Both the position numbers and the translations under genes were made by a program. A model generated the notes under the pieces. That model was not told the DNA's origin. It saw nothing but the letters and a program-made list of their open reading frames with translations, and did no database searches. Below, piece by piece: positions 52,638 to 61,714 of a DNA stretch of 64,000 bases. The stretch is from the NCBI GenBank assembly GCA_015059955.1, contig SUZK01000001.1:364213-428212 (forward strand), in the 5' to 3' direction. This stretch comes from Rikenellaceae bacterium. GTDB lineage: Bacteria; Bacteroidota; Bacteroidia; Bacteroidales; Rikenellaceae. Position 1 is the stretch's first letter. Each line of letters opens with the position of its first letter.

Positions 52638-54284
52638 ATGAAATCAGTAGTAAAGATGATGGGTGTAGCCTTGACCGCGCTCCTCACACTCGGAGCCTGC
52701 AAGAAGGACAAGGTGGATTATATTGACCCTAATGATTCAGCAAAGGATAACGTTGGCTACTTGCTCGTAGGTGGTATGGAGGCCTCTATCTTGGAGGATA
52801 CCGAGAATATCTCATCACCAGCAGCAACACGTGCTGATGGTCTCGATATCAATGCTTTCGATGTTGTTATCACCAACCAGGCTGGCGACGAGATGGTATC
52901 GTTCAAGTATGGCGAGCGCCCATCGGAGCCTATCGCTTTGGAGGGTGGCGTCTATAAGATTGCTATGTCGTCAGCAAAGATGGAGGGTGCCGCATGGGAG
53001 ACTCCAGTGTATGCTGGCGAGAAGGAGGTTATCATCACTCGCAAGCAGACAACCGAGGTCTCAGACCTTGTATGTAAGCTCGCTAACATCAAGGTTACCG
53101 TTGATTACTCGGCAGACCTCGCTGAGCAGCTCGACGAGAATTTCACTAAGATGACCGTTGAGTTGGAGAATAGCGGCTTGGAGTACGCTTTCTCGGAGAC
53201 ACGCGCTGGTTACTTCGCTCCAGTGGCTGTTGACAACACTCTAAAGCTCACATTCAACTGCCGTTATAAGGGTGAGACTAAGGATATCACCATGACCAAC
53301 GAGATTAAGGGCGTTAAGGCTGCGCAGTGGCGTAAGATTAACGTTGTCGTTCAGCACGCTGCTGATGGTACTGCTACTATCGGTATCGTATGCGACACTT
53401 GGACATACGACGAGGAGGTAACATTCGATACCTCTGCATCACTCATGGAGGAGGTTATTCCAGATGATACCGACGCTCCAGTAATCGTATGGGAGGGCCA
53501 CGACCTCACTCAGCCATTTGAGCTTACCGATGATATGTTCGACGCTGAGGGTAACTTCACCTCAAGCATCAATATCGATGTTACGGCTAAGGCTGCTATT
53601 AAGTCGTTGGTAGTAAAGGTTTCGTCAGACAACGCCGACTTCACTGCTGCATACTCAGAGATTATGGCCCTTGAGGAGGATTTGTGTGCTCCTACTGTAT
53701 CGAACACCATCCTTAAGATGATGGGCTATCCAACAGATGCAAAGGATGCCACAGTCACACGCATCAAGTTTGCATCACAGGCTGAGTTGCTCAAGTCGTA
53801 CGAGGGTACTCACTCATACGAGATTACCGTAACCGACATCAATGGTGCTCACACAACGGCAACACTTACTGTTCAGTATGGCCAGAACGTCGCTCCACGC
53901 ATCGTATGGACAGGTTACGATATCGACAAGCAGCAGACATACGCGCCTGGCATGACTTGTGATTTGAAGATTACAGCTCCATTGACTATCGCCGATATGC
54001 GCGTTAAGATCATCTCTGCAACGCTTACTCCAGAGGAGTTGGCAGGCGTGGGTCTTGCAGGTGAGTTCAGCCTCGTTAACGATACCCAGTACTTTGAGTC
54101 GTTGAAGAACCTTGGCTTCCCCGTAGGTGATGAGGTAGAGGGTAAGAGCGAGCTCGACCTAAGTATTACCAACTTCCTCGGTGTACTCAATATGCTTGGT
54201 GCTGGTGATCACAACTTCGAGATTAGCGTTGTTGATGCCGAGGGTAACACAACTACTAAGACCGTAATGATGCACTTCGAGTAG
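52638..54284 (+). CDS. DUF4493-like lipoprotein with repeated C-terminal beta domains
   Basis: Lipobox LGAC; FDVVITNQAGDEMVSFKYGERPSEPIALEGGVYKIAMSS; repeated APxIVWxGxD. Confidence 0.65.
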   Translation: MKSVVKMMGVALTALLTLGACKKDKVDYIDPNDSAKDNVGYLLVGGMEASILEDTENISSPAATRADGLDINAFDVVITNQAGDEMVSFKYGERPSEPIALEGGVYKIAMSSAKMEGAAWETPVYAGEKEVIITRKQTTEVSDLVCKLANIKVTVDYSADLAEQLDENFTKMTVELENSGLEYAFSETRAGYFAPVAVDNTLKLTFNCRYKGETKDITMTNEIKGVKAAQWRKINVVVQHAADGTATIGIVCDTWTYDEEVTFDTSASLMEEVIPDDTDAPVIVWEGHDLTQPFELTDDMFDAEGNFTSSINIDVTAKAAIKSLVVKVSSDNADFTAAYSEIMALEEDLCAPTVSNTILKMMGYPTDAKDATVTRIKFASQAELLKSYEGTHSYEITVTDINGAHTTATLTVQYGQNVAPRIVWTGYDIDKQQTYAPGMTCDLKITAPLTIADMRVKIISATLTPEELAGVGLAGEFSLVNDTQYFESLKNLGFPVGDEVEGKSELDLSITNFLGVLNMLGAGDHNFEISVVDAEGNTTTKTVMMHFE

Positions 54285-54314
54285 CATAATTAAACCCCAT
54301 AGATTATGTCTATT

Positions 54315-56372
54315 ATGAAAAAGATATTAGCATTGTTGAGCATGGTGCTCGTTGTAGCAGCCTGCTCTAAGGATACAGCCGATACGAATGTTGAGATGGC
54401 ACAGAACGAGGGTGCTATGCGCCTTGCCATTGCCGCTCAGTCAGATATTACTGCCGACGATAGCGTCGTAATCAAGATATATAAGGTAGATGGCGAGGAG
54501 GAGTCTCTCATCCGCCGCTACGACTCTGTAAACGATGTGCCCGACTACTTGTCGTTGCTTGCAGGCAACTATGTGGCTAAGGTGCAGGTGGGCGAGAAGC
54601 GTGCCGTATCGTTCGACGAGAAGTTCTACTACGGCGAGTCAGAGTTCGAGGTTAAGCCCTCGGAGGTGGCTGCCGTTACGGTAGACTGTAAGCTCCAGTC
54701 GACAATCGTTGCGGTTAAGTACGACGCAACGGTAGCTGAGAAGCTCTCGGATGGTTATTTTACAACCGTGGCTATTGCCGAGTCATACGATAAGCAGGCA
54801 ATCGCTACTGGTGATGTCCTTTCACTTACCTATGAGGAGTCGAAGGATGGTTATGTTATGATGCCTGAGGGTCAGACATCGTTGTACTGGCACTTTGAGG
54901 GTACTCACCCCGTAGAGGGCGATATCGTTAAGGAGGGTCTTATTGAGAATGTCAAGTCGGCAGCACGCTACACCATCACTTTGAAGTACTCGAAGGATGC
55001 CCCAGGTAACCTCGTATTTGAGGCTACTGTGGATGAGACGATGGAGGAGTTTGAGGATGTTATCATCTTCTCGCCAGACCCAACAATCCTTGGCGAGGGC
55101 TTCGATTTGGGCGAGCAGCAGCTCTCAACAACTGCTTCACGTACATATAACGTAGCATCGTTGGCTGCAATCTCTACAATGACACTCAGCGCATCGGGTG
55201 TTGAGTACGACCTTCTTAACAATGCACCCCAGGGTATCACCGTGGAGAAGACCGATGACCTCACATATAAGGTAATCATTACTGAGTCGTTCTTTACGCA
55301 GGTTGCAGGTGGCGCTCAGGCTCTTACCTTCCACATAGAGGATGTAGATGGTGGTAAGCTTACGAAGGATGTAAACTACCTTGTTCAGGGTGTTATGCCA
55401 CTCGCTACTTCGGACTACGACCTCTGGTTTGGTAACGTAACGTTCAAGGCTACGGTTCTCAATAGCTCGGCTTCGTCAGTGAAGATTGCTTACTCGGCTG
55501 ATGGCGCTACATGGACTGAGGTGGATGCTGTGGTAGGTGCTGATGGCTCTTATATCGCTACTGGTGCTGACTTCGCTGCCGAGAAGAACTACACCTACAA
55601 ACTTATTGTTGACGGTGCAGATGCTGGTAAGACACTCGCTCACCAGACAGCTGCGGGTGCCCAGATTCCTAATGGTGACATGGAGTCGTGGTCAACATCT
55701 GGTAGCGTTGTCTATCCATATGCTGCGGGTGCTTCACCATTCTGGCTTACAGGTAACGATGGCGCAGCAATGGCAGGTGCAACACTTACTAAGTCATCGA
55801 CAGATGTTCGCCCAGGCTCAACAGGTCAATATTCGGCATACCTTAAGTCGCAGAAGGCATCGGTGATGGGTATCGGTAAGTTTGCTGCTGGTAACCTCTT
55901 CGTGGGTACATTCTCGATGAGCGGTCTTAATGGTACTGTAAACTTCGGTCGCGACTTCAAGTTCACGGCTAAGCCTAAGAGCCTCTCGTTCTGGATGAAG
56001 CACAACGAGGGTAATATTAATGAGGGTGCTGGTACACCTTCTGAGGCTACTGGTATAGATAAGGCAACCATCATGGTTATTATCACCAACTGGGATACTC
56101 CTTATGCAGTGAATACGGCCGATACCTCGACATTCTTCTCTATGGCCGACCTCGCAACAATGGAGGGTGTCATTGGCTACGGCTATATCGAGAAGCGTGA
56201 GTCTGCCACCGAGTGGGCTGAGTACAACATCGACATCACATATCGTGAGGATATGAAGAGCGTGAAGCCTAAGAAGCTTGTTGTATCGTTCACTCCTTCG
56301 GGCTTCGGTGACTACTTCACAGGCTCTACCGATTCGTGGATGTATGTCGACGATATTAGATTTAACTATTAG
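54315..56372 (+). CDS. DUF4493 + PCMD-domain lipoprotein
   Basis: Lipobox VAAC; YLSLLAGNYVAKVQVGEKRAVSFDEKFYYGE; C-terminal NGDMESWS...SPFWLTGNDGAAMAG...VRPGSTGQYSAYLKSQKASVMGIGKFAAGNLF. Confidence 0.75.
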   Translation: MKKILALLSMVLVVAACSKDTADTNVEMAQNEGAMRLAIAAQSDITADDSVVIKIYKVDGEEESLIRRYDSVNDVPDYLSLLAGNYVAKVQVGEKRAVSFDEKFYYGESEFEVKPSEVAAVTVDCKLQSTIVAVKYDATVAEKLSDGYFTTVAIAESYDKQAIATGDVLSLTYEESKDGYVMMPEGQTSLYWHFEGTHPVEGDIVKEGLIENVKSAARYTITLKYSKDAPGNLVFEATVDETMEEFEDVIIFSPDPTILGEGFDLGEQQLSTTASRTYNVASLAAISTMTLSASGVEYDLLNNAPQGITVEKTDDLTYKVIITESFFTQVAGGAQALTFHIEDVDGGKLTKDVNYLVQGVMPLATSDYDLWFGNVTFKATVLNSSASSVKIAYSADGATWTEVDAVVGADGSYIATGADFAAEKNYTYKLIVDGADAGKTLAHQTAAGAQIPNGDMESWSTSGSVVYPYAAGASPFWLTGNDGAAMAGATLTKSSTDVRPGSTGQYSAYLKSQKASVMGIGKFAAGNLFVGTFSMSGLNGTVNFGRDFKFTAKPKSLSFWMKHNEGNINEGAGTPSEATGIDKATIMVIITNWDTPYAVNTADTSTFFSMADLATMEGVIGYGYIEKRESATEWAEYNIDITYREDMKSVKPKKLVVSFTPSGFGDYFTGSTDSWMYVDDIRFNY

Positions 56373-56382
56373 TAACGTAAGT

Positions 56383-56425
56383 GGGGTAGTGGCGACATCT
56401 GTTGCCTCTACTCCAATACCTTTTT
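56383..56425 (+). promoter_or_regulatory. Intra-operon hairpin (attenuator/terminator candidate)
   Basis: GGGGTAGTGGC-GACATCTGTT-GCCTCTACTCC then TTTTT. Confidence 0.5.
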
Positions 56426-56427
56426 AG

Positions 56428-57234
56428 ATGAAGAAATTTTATTTAGCTCTCTTGTTGCTTGCCACCGTATTCAGTGTGTCGGCGCAGGAGGCGGCAACAA
56501 CACCAAAGAGTGAGGACTCGGCGGAGAGCACAGAGTTGACTCCCAACGAGGCGCGTGCGCAGCGAGGATTCTTCTCTAAGGATCTCTTTGTGCCTAAGGG
56601 ACAGTGGATATTTGGTGGTTCGGCAGCCTACTCGGCTCACCGCAATAACAACTACAAATTTACGCTCATCAACGACATCGACTCGGAGGGTTACACCGTT
56701 ACGGTAAGCCCGATGATTGCCTATGCACCATGGAAGAATATGGCCGTTGGTATCCGCTTTGGCTATGGCCGTTCGTTGTTCGCACTGGATAACGCTTCGT
56801 TGTCGGTATCTGACGTAGATATTAACGTCGATATGTTCCACCAGATTAAGCATACCTATACTGGTACGCTCTTCTGGCGCCCATATATTCCACTGGGACA
56901 TAGCAACCGCTTCGCCTTCTTTGCTGAGGTTCAGCTCAACCTATCGGGTGGACAGTCGAAGGTTGTTGCCGCAACATCCGAGATTGATGGATATCAGGAC
57001 TATCGTGGTACCTACTCTAAGCAGTTTGGCGCGCAGATAGCCATCCAGCCAGGTATCATGGCCTTCGTTACGAATAACGCCGCCGTAGAGCTCTCTATTG
57101 GCGTTTTCGGCATAGGCTTCGATAGAGTGCACCAGATAAAGAATCAGATTGAGGAGGGCAAGACAAAGTTGCTCGATACTAACTTTAAGCTAAACCTACT
57201 CTCGGTAGGCTTTGGTATGTCGTTCTACCTATAA
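56428..57234 (+). CDS. Predicted outer-membrane beta-barrel protein
   Basis: Signal peptide; repeated amphipathic strands; C-terminal LLSVGFGMSFYL. Confidence 0.65.
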   Translation: MKKFYLALLLLATVFSVSAQEAATTPKSEDSAESTELTPNEARAQRGFFSKDLFVPKGQWIFGGSAAYSAHRNNNYKFTLINDIDSEGYTVTVSPMIAYAPWKNMAVGIRFGYGRSLFALDNASLSVSDVDINVDMFHQIKHTYTGTLFWRPYIPLGHSNRFAFFAEVQLNLSGGQSKVVAATSEIDGYQDYRGTYSKQFGAQIAIQPGIMAFVTNNAAVELSIGVFGIGFDRVHQIKNQIEEGKTKLLDTNFKLNLLSVGFGMSFYL

Positions 57235-57247
57235 AATACGCAGCACT

Positions 57248-58072
57248 ATGAGAAGATTAATACTATTTTTTGTTGCAGCTGCGTTATCACTCACGGTAGT
57301 TAACGCTGCAGAGCCAACGACTATTTCGGCCGATAGCACCGCACAGAAGAAGACACGCTTCTTGCCTATGCGTCAACGTATCGACCGAAATATCGACCAG
57401 AACAAGTTTGTGTATAAGGGTGAAGTGATGCTCGGACTTACTGCTTCGTACGGAAGCCTCAAGTCGGAGGACTCGGATTTGATGCTCCTCTTGGATAACA
57501 TCAATCTGGGCCTGCGTAGCACTACGGTAAAACCCTTCTTCGCCTACGCATACCGCGATAATCGGGCGGTAGGTCTACGCCTCGGCTATGAGAATATCTC
57601 GGGAGAGCTTGGTAACTTAGACCTTAACCTCGGCCTTATCGCCGATATGGAGAATATGAGCCTCTCGAACCTTGCACTGCGTAACGAGAACTTCATGTGC
57701 TCTATCTTCCACCGCAACTACATCGGCCTTGACCGCCGTGGTATCGTAGGTGTGATTTTGGAGACAGAGCTATTGGTTAAGAGTGGTACGACGACGATGC
57801 GTAGCGGTGTTGGCGAGGATGCGACAAGCAGTAATAGCCGCAACTTTGCCGCACGCCTTAACTTCAACCCAGGTATGGGTGTCTACGTCTTCCCACAGGT
57901 ATGCTTGACCGTTACGGTGGGTGTCGGTGGCCTCTACTACAACAATGTTCGCCAGTTCGATATGGCAGGTATTGAGACTGGACGTCGCGATCGTACGGGC
58001 TTGAAGTTCAAGCTCAACATTGCCGACATACAGATTGGCCTTGTAGCCCATTTGTGGAAAAATAAGAAGTAA
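57248..58072 (+). CDS. Predicted outer-membrane beta-barrel protein, related to the preceding gene
   Basis: Signal peptide MRRLILFFVAAALSLTVVNA; similar strand pattern; NIADIQIGLVAHLWKNKK end. Confidence 0.62.
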   Translation: MRRLILFFVAAALSLTVVNAAEPTTISADSTAQKKTRFLPMRQRIDRNIDQNKFVYKGEVMLGLTASYGSLKSEDSDLMLLLDNINLGLRSTTVKPFFAYAYRDNRAVGLRLGYENISGELGNLDLNLGLIADMENMSLSNLALRNENFMCSIFHRNYIGLDRRGIVGVILETELLVKSGTTTMRSGVGEDATSSNSRNFAARLNFNPGMGVYVFPQVCLTVTVGVGGLYYNNVRQFDMAGIETGRRDRTGLKFKLNIADIQIGLVAHLWKNKK

Positions 58073-58078
58073 GGAGCT

Positions 58079-59674
58079 ATGATGAAGATGTTTAGATATT
58101 TGATGGTTGCTCTTGTGGGCACCATTGCTGTGGGGTGTATTAAGAACGACGTTCCCTATCCTGTCGTAAAGCTCGATATCGTGAGCATGGATGTCGAGGG
58201 TGCTAAGTCGGCGCCGGCGATTGATGCTACGGCACATAGCGTGATAATCGACCTTGAGGAGACAACGGATATTCGTAACGTGAAGATAAACTCAGTTGAG
58301 ATGACCGAGGGCGCTACATCTACGGTGTCGTTCCCAGGTACTTTCGACCTACGTACTCCCCTCTACGTTACCCTCTCGATGTATCAGTCGTGGGAGTGGA
58401 CTATATCGGCTACACAGCATATCGAGCGCTACTTCTCGGTAGAGGGTCAGATTGGTGAGTCTAAGATAGATGCCGAGCACTTTATCGCTACGGCATATGT
58501 TCCTATGGACCACGATATGAAGAGCGTAAATATCACCGCTTTTAAGCTCGGACCCAAGGATATTTCGACCTACTCGGTAGATTTCAAGGAACTTACCGAC
58601 TTTAGTGACGACTCGATGCGTCAGGTTACCGTGTCGTATCATGGCGATATCGAGGAGACGTGGACTATTCAGGTTATCCCTACTGACGTAGAGATTGAGT
58701 TTAAGGGCGTTGACGCTTGGGCTAAGCGTATATGGCTCTATGCTGAGGGTCGTAGCGGCGCCGATCTCGGCTTCAAGTATCGTAAGGCGGGCGACGAGGA
58801 GTGGCTTTCGGTTAACGATATAGAGGTTAATGGCGGTAGCTTCTCGGCATGTATTGCCGACCTCGATACCGAGACAGAGTATGAGGTTATAGCCTACTCT
58901 AACGATAGCTTTACAGATGTTGTAAAGGTAACAACTTGTAATACTTTCGAGTTGCCAAATGCAGGCTTCGAGGAGTGGTCAACGATAAATAATGTCGTAT
59001 GCCCCTATATCGACACTCCATTCTGGGGTTCAGGTAACGATGGTGCTGCCATGGCAAGCACAACACTTACAGAGCCTACCGAGGATGTGCGCCCAGGTAG
59101 CGAGGGTAAGTATGCCGCATCGTTGCAGTCGAAGAAGGCTGCGTTGATGGGTATCGGTAAGTTTGCCGCAGGTAATATCTTCCTTGGCGAGTTCGGTGGC
59201 CTTGTGGGTCTCGATGGCTTGGTTAACTTTGGCCGCCCAACGACGGCACGCCCCGTGGCTCTTCATGGTTGGGTTAAGTATAACTGCGGTGTAATCGATG
59301 AGCTTGGCCGTGTTCCATCGGCACGCCCCAACCTTAAGAAGGGCGATATGGATGAGGGTCAGATTATGATTGCCGTAGGTAACTGGACAGCAGAGGAGTA
59401 TGGCGGTAGCGCCGACTGCCCTGTGGTGGTAAACACTAAGGATGAGTCGACATACTTTGATAAGGAGGGTAAGAATGTTATTGGTGTTGGTGAGATGGTT
59501 CTCACGGAGTCTACCGATGGCTGGATAGAGTTTACCTTGCCTCTGGACTATCGCACAACAAGCGAGATACCAACACACATGATTATCGTCTGCACAGGCT
59601 CGCGCTTTGGTGACTACTTCACTGGCTCGACGCAGAGCTTGATGCTTGTTGATGACTTGGAGTTGATATACTAA
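58079..59674 (+). CDS. PCMD-domain lipoprotein
   Basis: Lipobox AVGC; NAGFEEWSTINNVVCPYIDTPFWGSGNDGAAMASTTLTEPTEDVRPGSEGKYAASLQSKKAALMGIGKFAAGNIFLGEF. Confidence 0.78.
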   Translation: MMKMFRYLMVALVGTIAVGCIKNDVPYPVVKLDIVSMDVEGAKSAPAIDATAHSVIIDLEETTDIRNVKINSVEMTEGATSTVSFPGTFDLRTPLYVTLSMYQSWEWTISATQHIERYFSVEGQIGESKIDAEHFIATAYVPMDHDMKSVNITAFKLGPKDISTYSVDFKELTDFSDDSMRQVTVSYHGDIEETWTIQVIPTDVEIEFKGVDAWAKRIWLYAEGRSGADLGFKYRKAGDEEWLSVNDIEVNGGSFSACIADLDTETEYEVIAYSNDSFTDVVKVTTCNTFELPNAGFEEWSTINNVVCPYIDTPFWGSGNDGAAMASTTLTEPTEDVRPGSEGKYAASLQSKKAALMGIGKFAAGNIFLGEFGGLVGLDGLVNFGRPTTARPVALHGWVKYNCGVIDELGRVPSARPNLKKGDMDEGQIMIAVGNWTAEEYGGSADCPVVVNTKDESTYFDKEGKNVIGVGEMVLTESTDGWIEFTLPLDYRTTSEIPTHMIIVCTGSRFGDYFTGSTQSLMLVDDLELIY

Positions 59675-59691
59675 TCGCTTGGATAGCTTAC

Positions 59692-59813
59692 AAGAGGCTG
59701 AATAAAAAGTGTATTTTGTCGTTATGCTCGCCCTCAAAATGCTCATTTACGCTGAGTAAACTCCGCTTTTTCGGGCTTCGCATGCCTAAAACTACATCTT
59801 TTTCTTCAACCTC
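59692..59813. repeat. 122-bp dispersed repeat, copy A
   Basis: 121/122 match by eye to 63745-63866; imperfect terminal inverted repeats. Confidence 0.85.
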
Positions 59814-59824
59814 ATGACACAAAG

Positions 59825-59857
59825 TGGAGATGGCTAAAATACTTTTTAGTCACCTCC
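59825..59857 (+). terminator. Terminator hairpin
   Basis: GGAGATGGCTAAAATACTTTTTAGTCACCTCC followed by T-run. Confidence 0.65.
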
Positions 59858-59935
59858 TCTTTTTTTTCTGTTTTCGGGTTGTATATTGCAGAATGTTTGT
59901 TATTTTTGTAGTCGTTAAACGTTAATCTATACGCG

Positions 59936-61495
59936 ATGACTAATCTTACTACACGCAAACGACTCATTCTCGTCATAATATCCGTCATACTACTATCAAT
60001 AGGATGGTTGGGCCTTTCGGGCATAACACTCCTCTTTGCGCTTGTGCCACTGATGATTATCAGCGAGCATTATAGCGACTCACGCCGCGATTTTATGCGC
60101 ATGATGGGGTGGGCTGCGATGACCTTCCTTTTGTGGAGTATTATGACCATATGGTGGGTGGCCATTGCTCACTGGAGTGGCCCTGTTACGGCGGGCATCG
60201 TCGGCACGTTCTGGAACTTGGTGGCCTTCATGACCTACCACTACGTCTCGAAGCGTGCCCCACGCGCCTTGGCATATACGCTTCTTGCCACGCTCTGGAT
60301 AGCCACCGAGTACTTCTACTACTCGGCCGATGTTATGACCTTCCCATGGTTGCTCCTCGGCCACGGCTTCTCGAACGATATATGGGCTGTGCAGTGGTAT
60401 GAGTATACTGGAGTCTTCGGTGGTACGCTGTGGGCCATTGCATCGAATATCTCCATCTTTGAGGCTATGCGCAGCAATACAAAGGTGGCTAAGGTGCGTG
60501 CAACGATAATCTCTATTGCCCCCATACTTATTTCCATTGCCATATACTTCATGTATAACCCCTCGGAGGAGCGTGCTATGCTCTCGGTTGTTCAGCCTAA
60601 TGTGGCCTGCTACGAGGATAAGAAAATCTCAAAAGAGGATATCGCCGAGCTTGTCGCAGAGCTACCAGACGATACTTCGTGTGCCATACTCCCTGAGTCG
60701 GCACTATGCTATGTCGAGGAGGTGCCAACGCCTATGGACGAGAAGCATATAGATGGCTACGCAAATGCTATGAAGGGCTTGTTTGGTGGCCGCGACGATA
60801 TTAGCATGATTGTTGGCCAGTCTACCGTTCGCTTGTATGGCGATAATAAGGCTACCTCGACGGCGCGAAAGAGCGAAGTTGGTTACATCGACTACTTCAA
60901 TACGGCTATACACGTTGACCATAATGGTGCGGTTAAGGATATCTACCATAAGGCGAAGCTTGTTATCGGCGTTGAGGCTATGCCCGAGTTTGTTAGCTCG
61001 TTTGTCGACCTCGGTGGTGTGTCGGGGCAGCTTGGTTGGGGTAAGGAGCACGACGTATTTAGCGTCGATAGTATGAAGATTGGCCCTGCAATATGCTACG
61101 AGGCACTGTATAGCGACTACTTTGCTGGCTTTGTGCGCAAGGGCGCTAACGTTATGGCTGTCATATCGAATGATGGTTGGTGGGGTGATACCCCAGGCCA
61201 TAAGCGCCTCTTCGACTTCTGTCGTCTGCGTGCTATCGAGACACGCCGCTCTATTGCGCGAAGTGCTAATACGGGTATCTCTGGCTTTATCTCGCCTCGT
61301 GGTGATGTCGTAGGTGACCTCTTGGAGTGGGATGAGCGCGGCACGCTTACAGAGAGCGTTGAGCTTCGCGACGATATTACGATGTATGTGCGCTATGGCG
61401 ACTGGATAGCACGTATATCTATCTTCGCTGCGGTGCTATCACTGCTATATTATGTTGCCTACCGCGTACGCCGTCGCAACCATCTTGTAGACTAA
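59936..61495 (+). CDS. lnt: Apolipoprotein N-acyltransferase
   Basis: Multi-TM N-terminus plus nitrilase-like domain; MIVGQST, YHKAKLVIGVEAMP, PAICYEALYSDYFAGFVRKGANVMAVISNDGWWGDTPG. Confidence 0.93.
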   Translation: MTNLTTRKRLILVIISVILLSIGWLGLSGITLLFALVPLMIISEHYSDSRRDFMRMMGWAAMTFLLWSIMTIWWVAIAHWSGPVTAGIVGTFWNLVAFMTYHYVSKRAPRALAYTLLATLWIATEYFYYSADVMTFPWLLLGHGFSNDIWAVQWYEYTGVFGGTLWAIASNISIFEAMRSNTKVAKVRATIISIAPILISIAIYFMYNPSEERAMLSVVQPNVACYEDKKISKEDIAELVAELPDDTSCAILPESALCYVEEVPTPMDEKHIDGYANAMKGLFGGRDDISMIVGQSTVRLYGDNKATSTARKSEVGYIDYFNTAIHVDHNGAVKDIYHKAKLVIGVEAMPEFVSSFVDLGGVSGQLGWGKEHDVFSVDSMKIGPAICYEALYSDYFAGFVRKGANVMAVISNDGWWGDTPGHKRLFDFCRLRAIETRRSIARSANTGISGFISPRGDVVGDLLEWDERGTLTESVELRDDITMYVRYGDWIARISIFAAVLSLLYYVAYRVRRRNHLVD

Positions 61496-61714
61496 GAAAC
61501 TGTTTTGAATTTTATTAAACAAGTTAATTCGTTATTGCTAAGAGTAGTTTCGGCTTCTTTGAGACCCTTTTTCGGCATCTATCTATTTTGGGAATTTGAA
61601 AATAGCTCACTATTCCCTGCATCCCCAAAATGAATATATGCTCAAAAATAGTCCTCAAATAATCTTAAATTAAAAAAGATTCTAAACAAACGTTAATAAC
61701 AAATATTTCAGATT

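Noticed and set aside
59030-59746. 238-aa minus-strand ORF
   Set aside because: Antisense to the PCMD gene and runs into the 122-bp repeat; low-complexity composition
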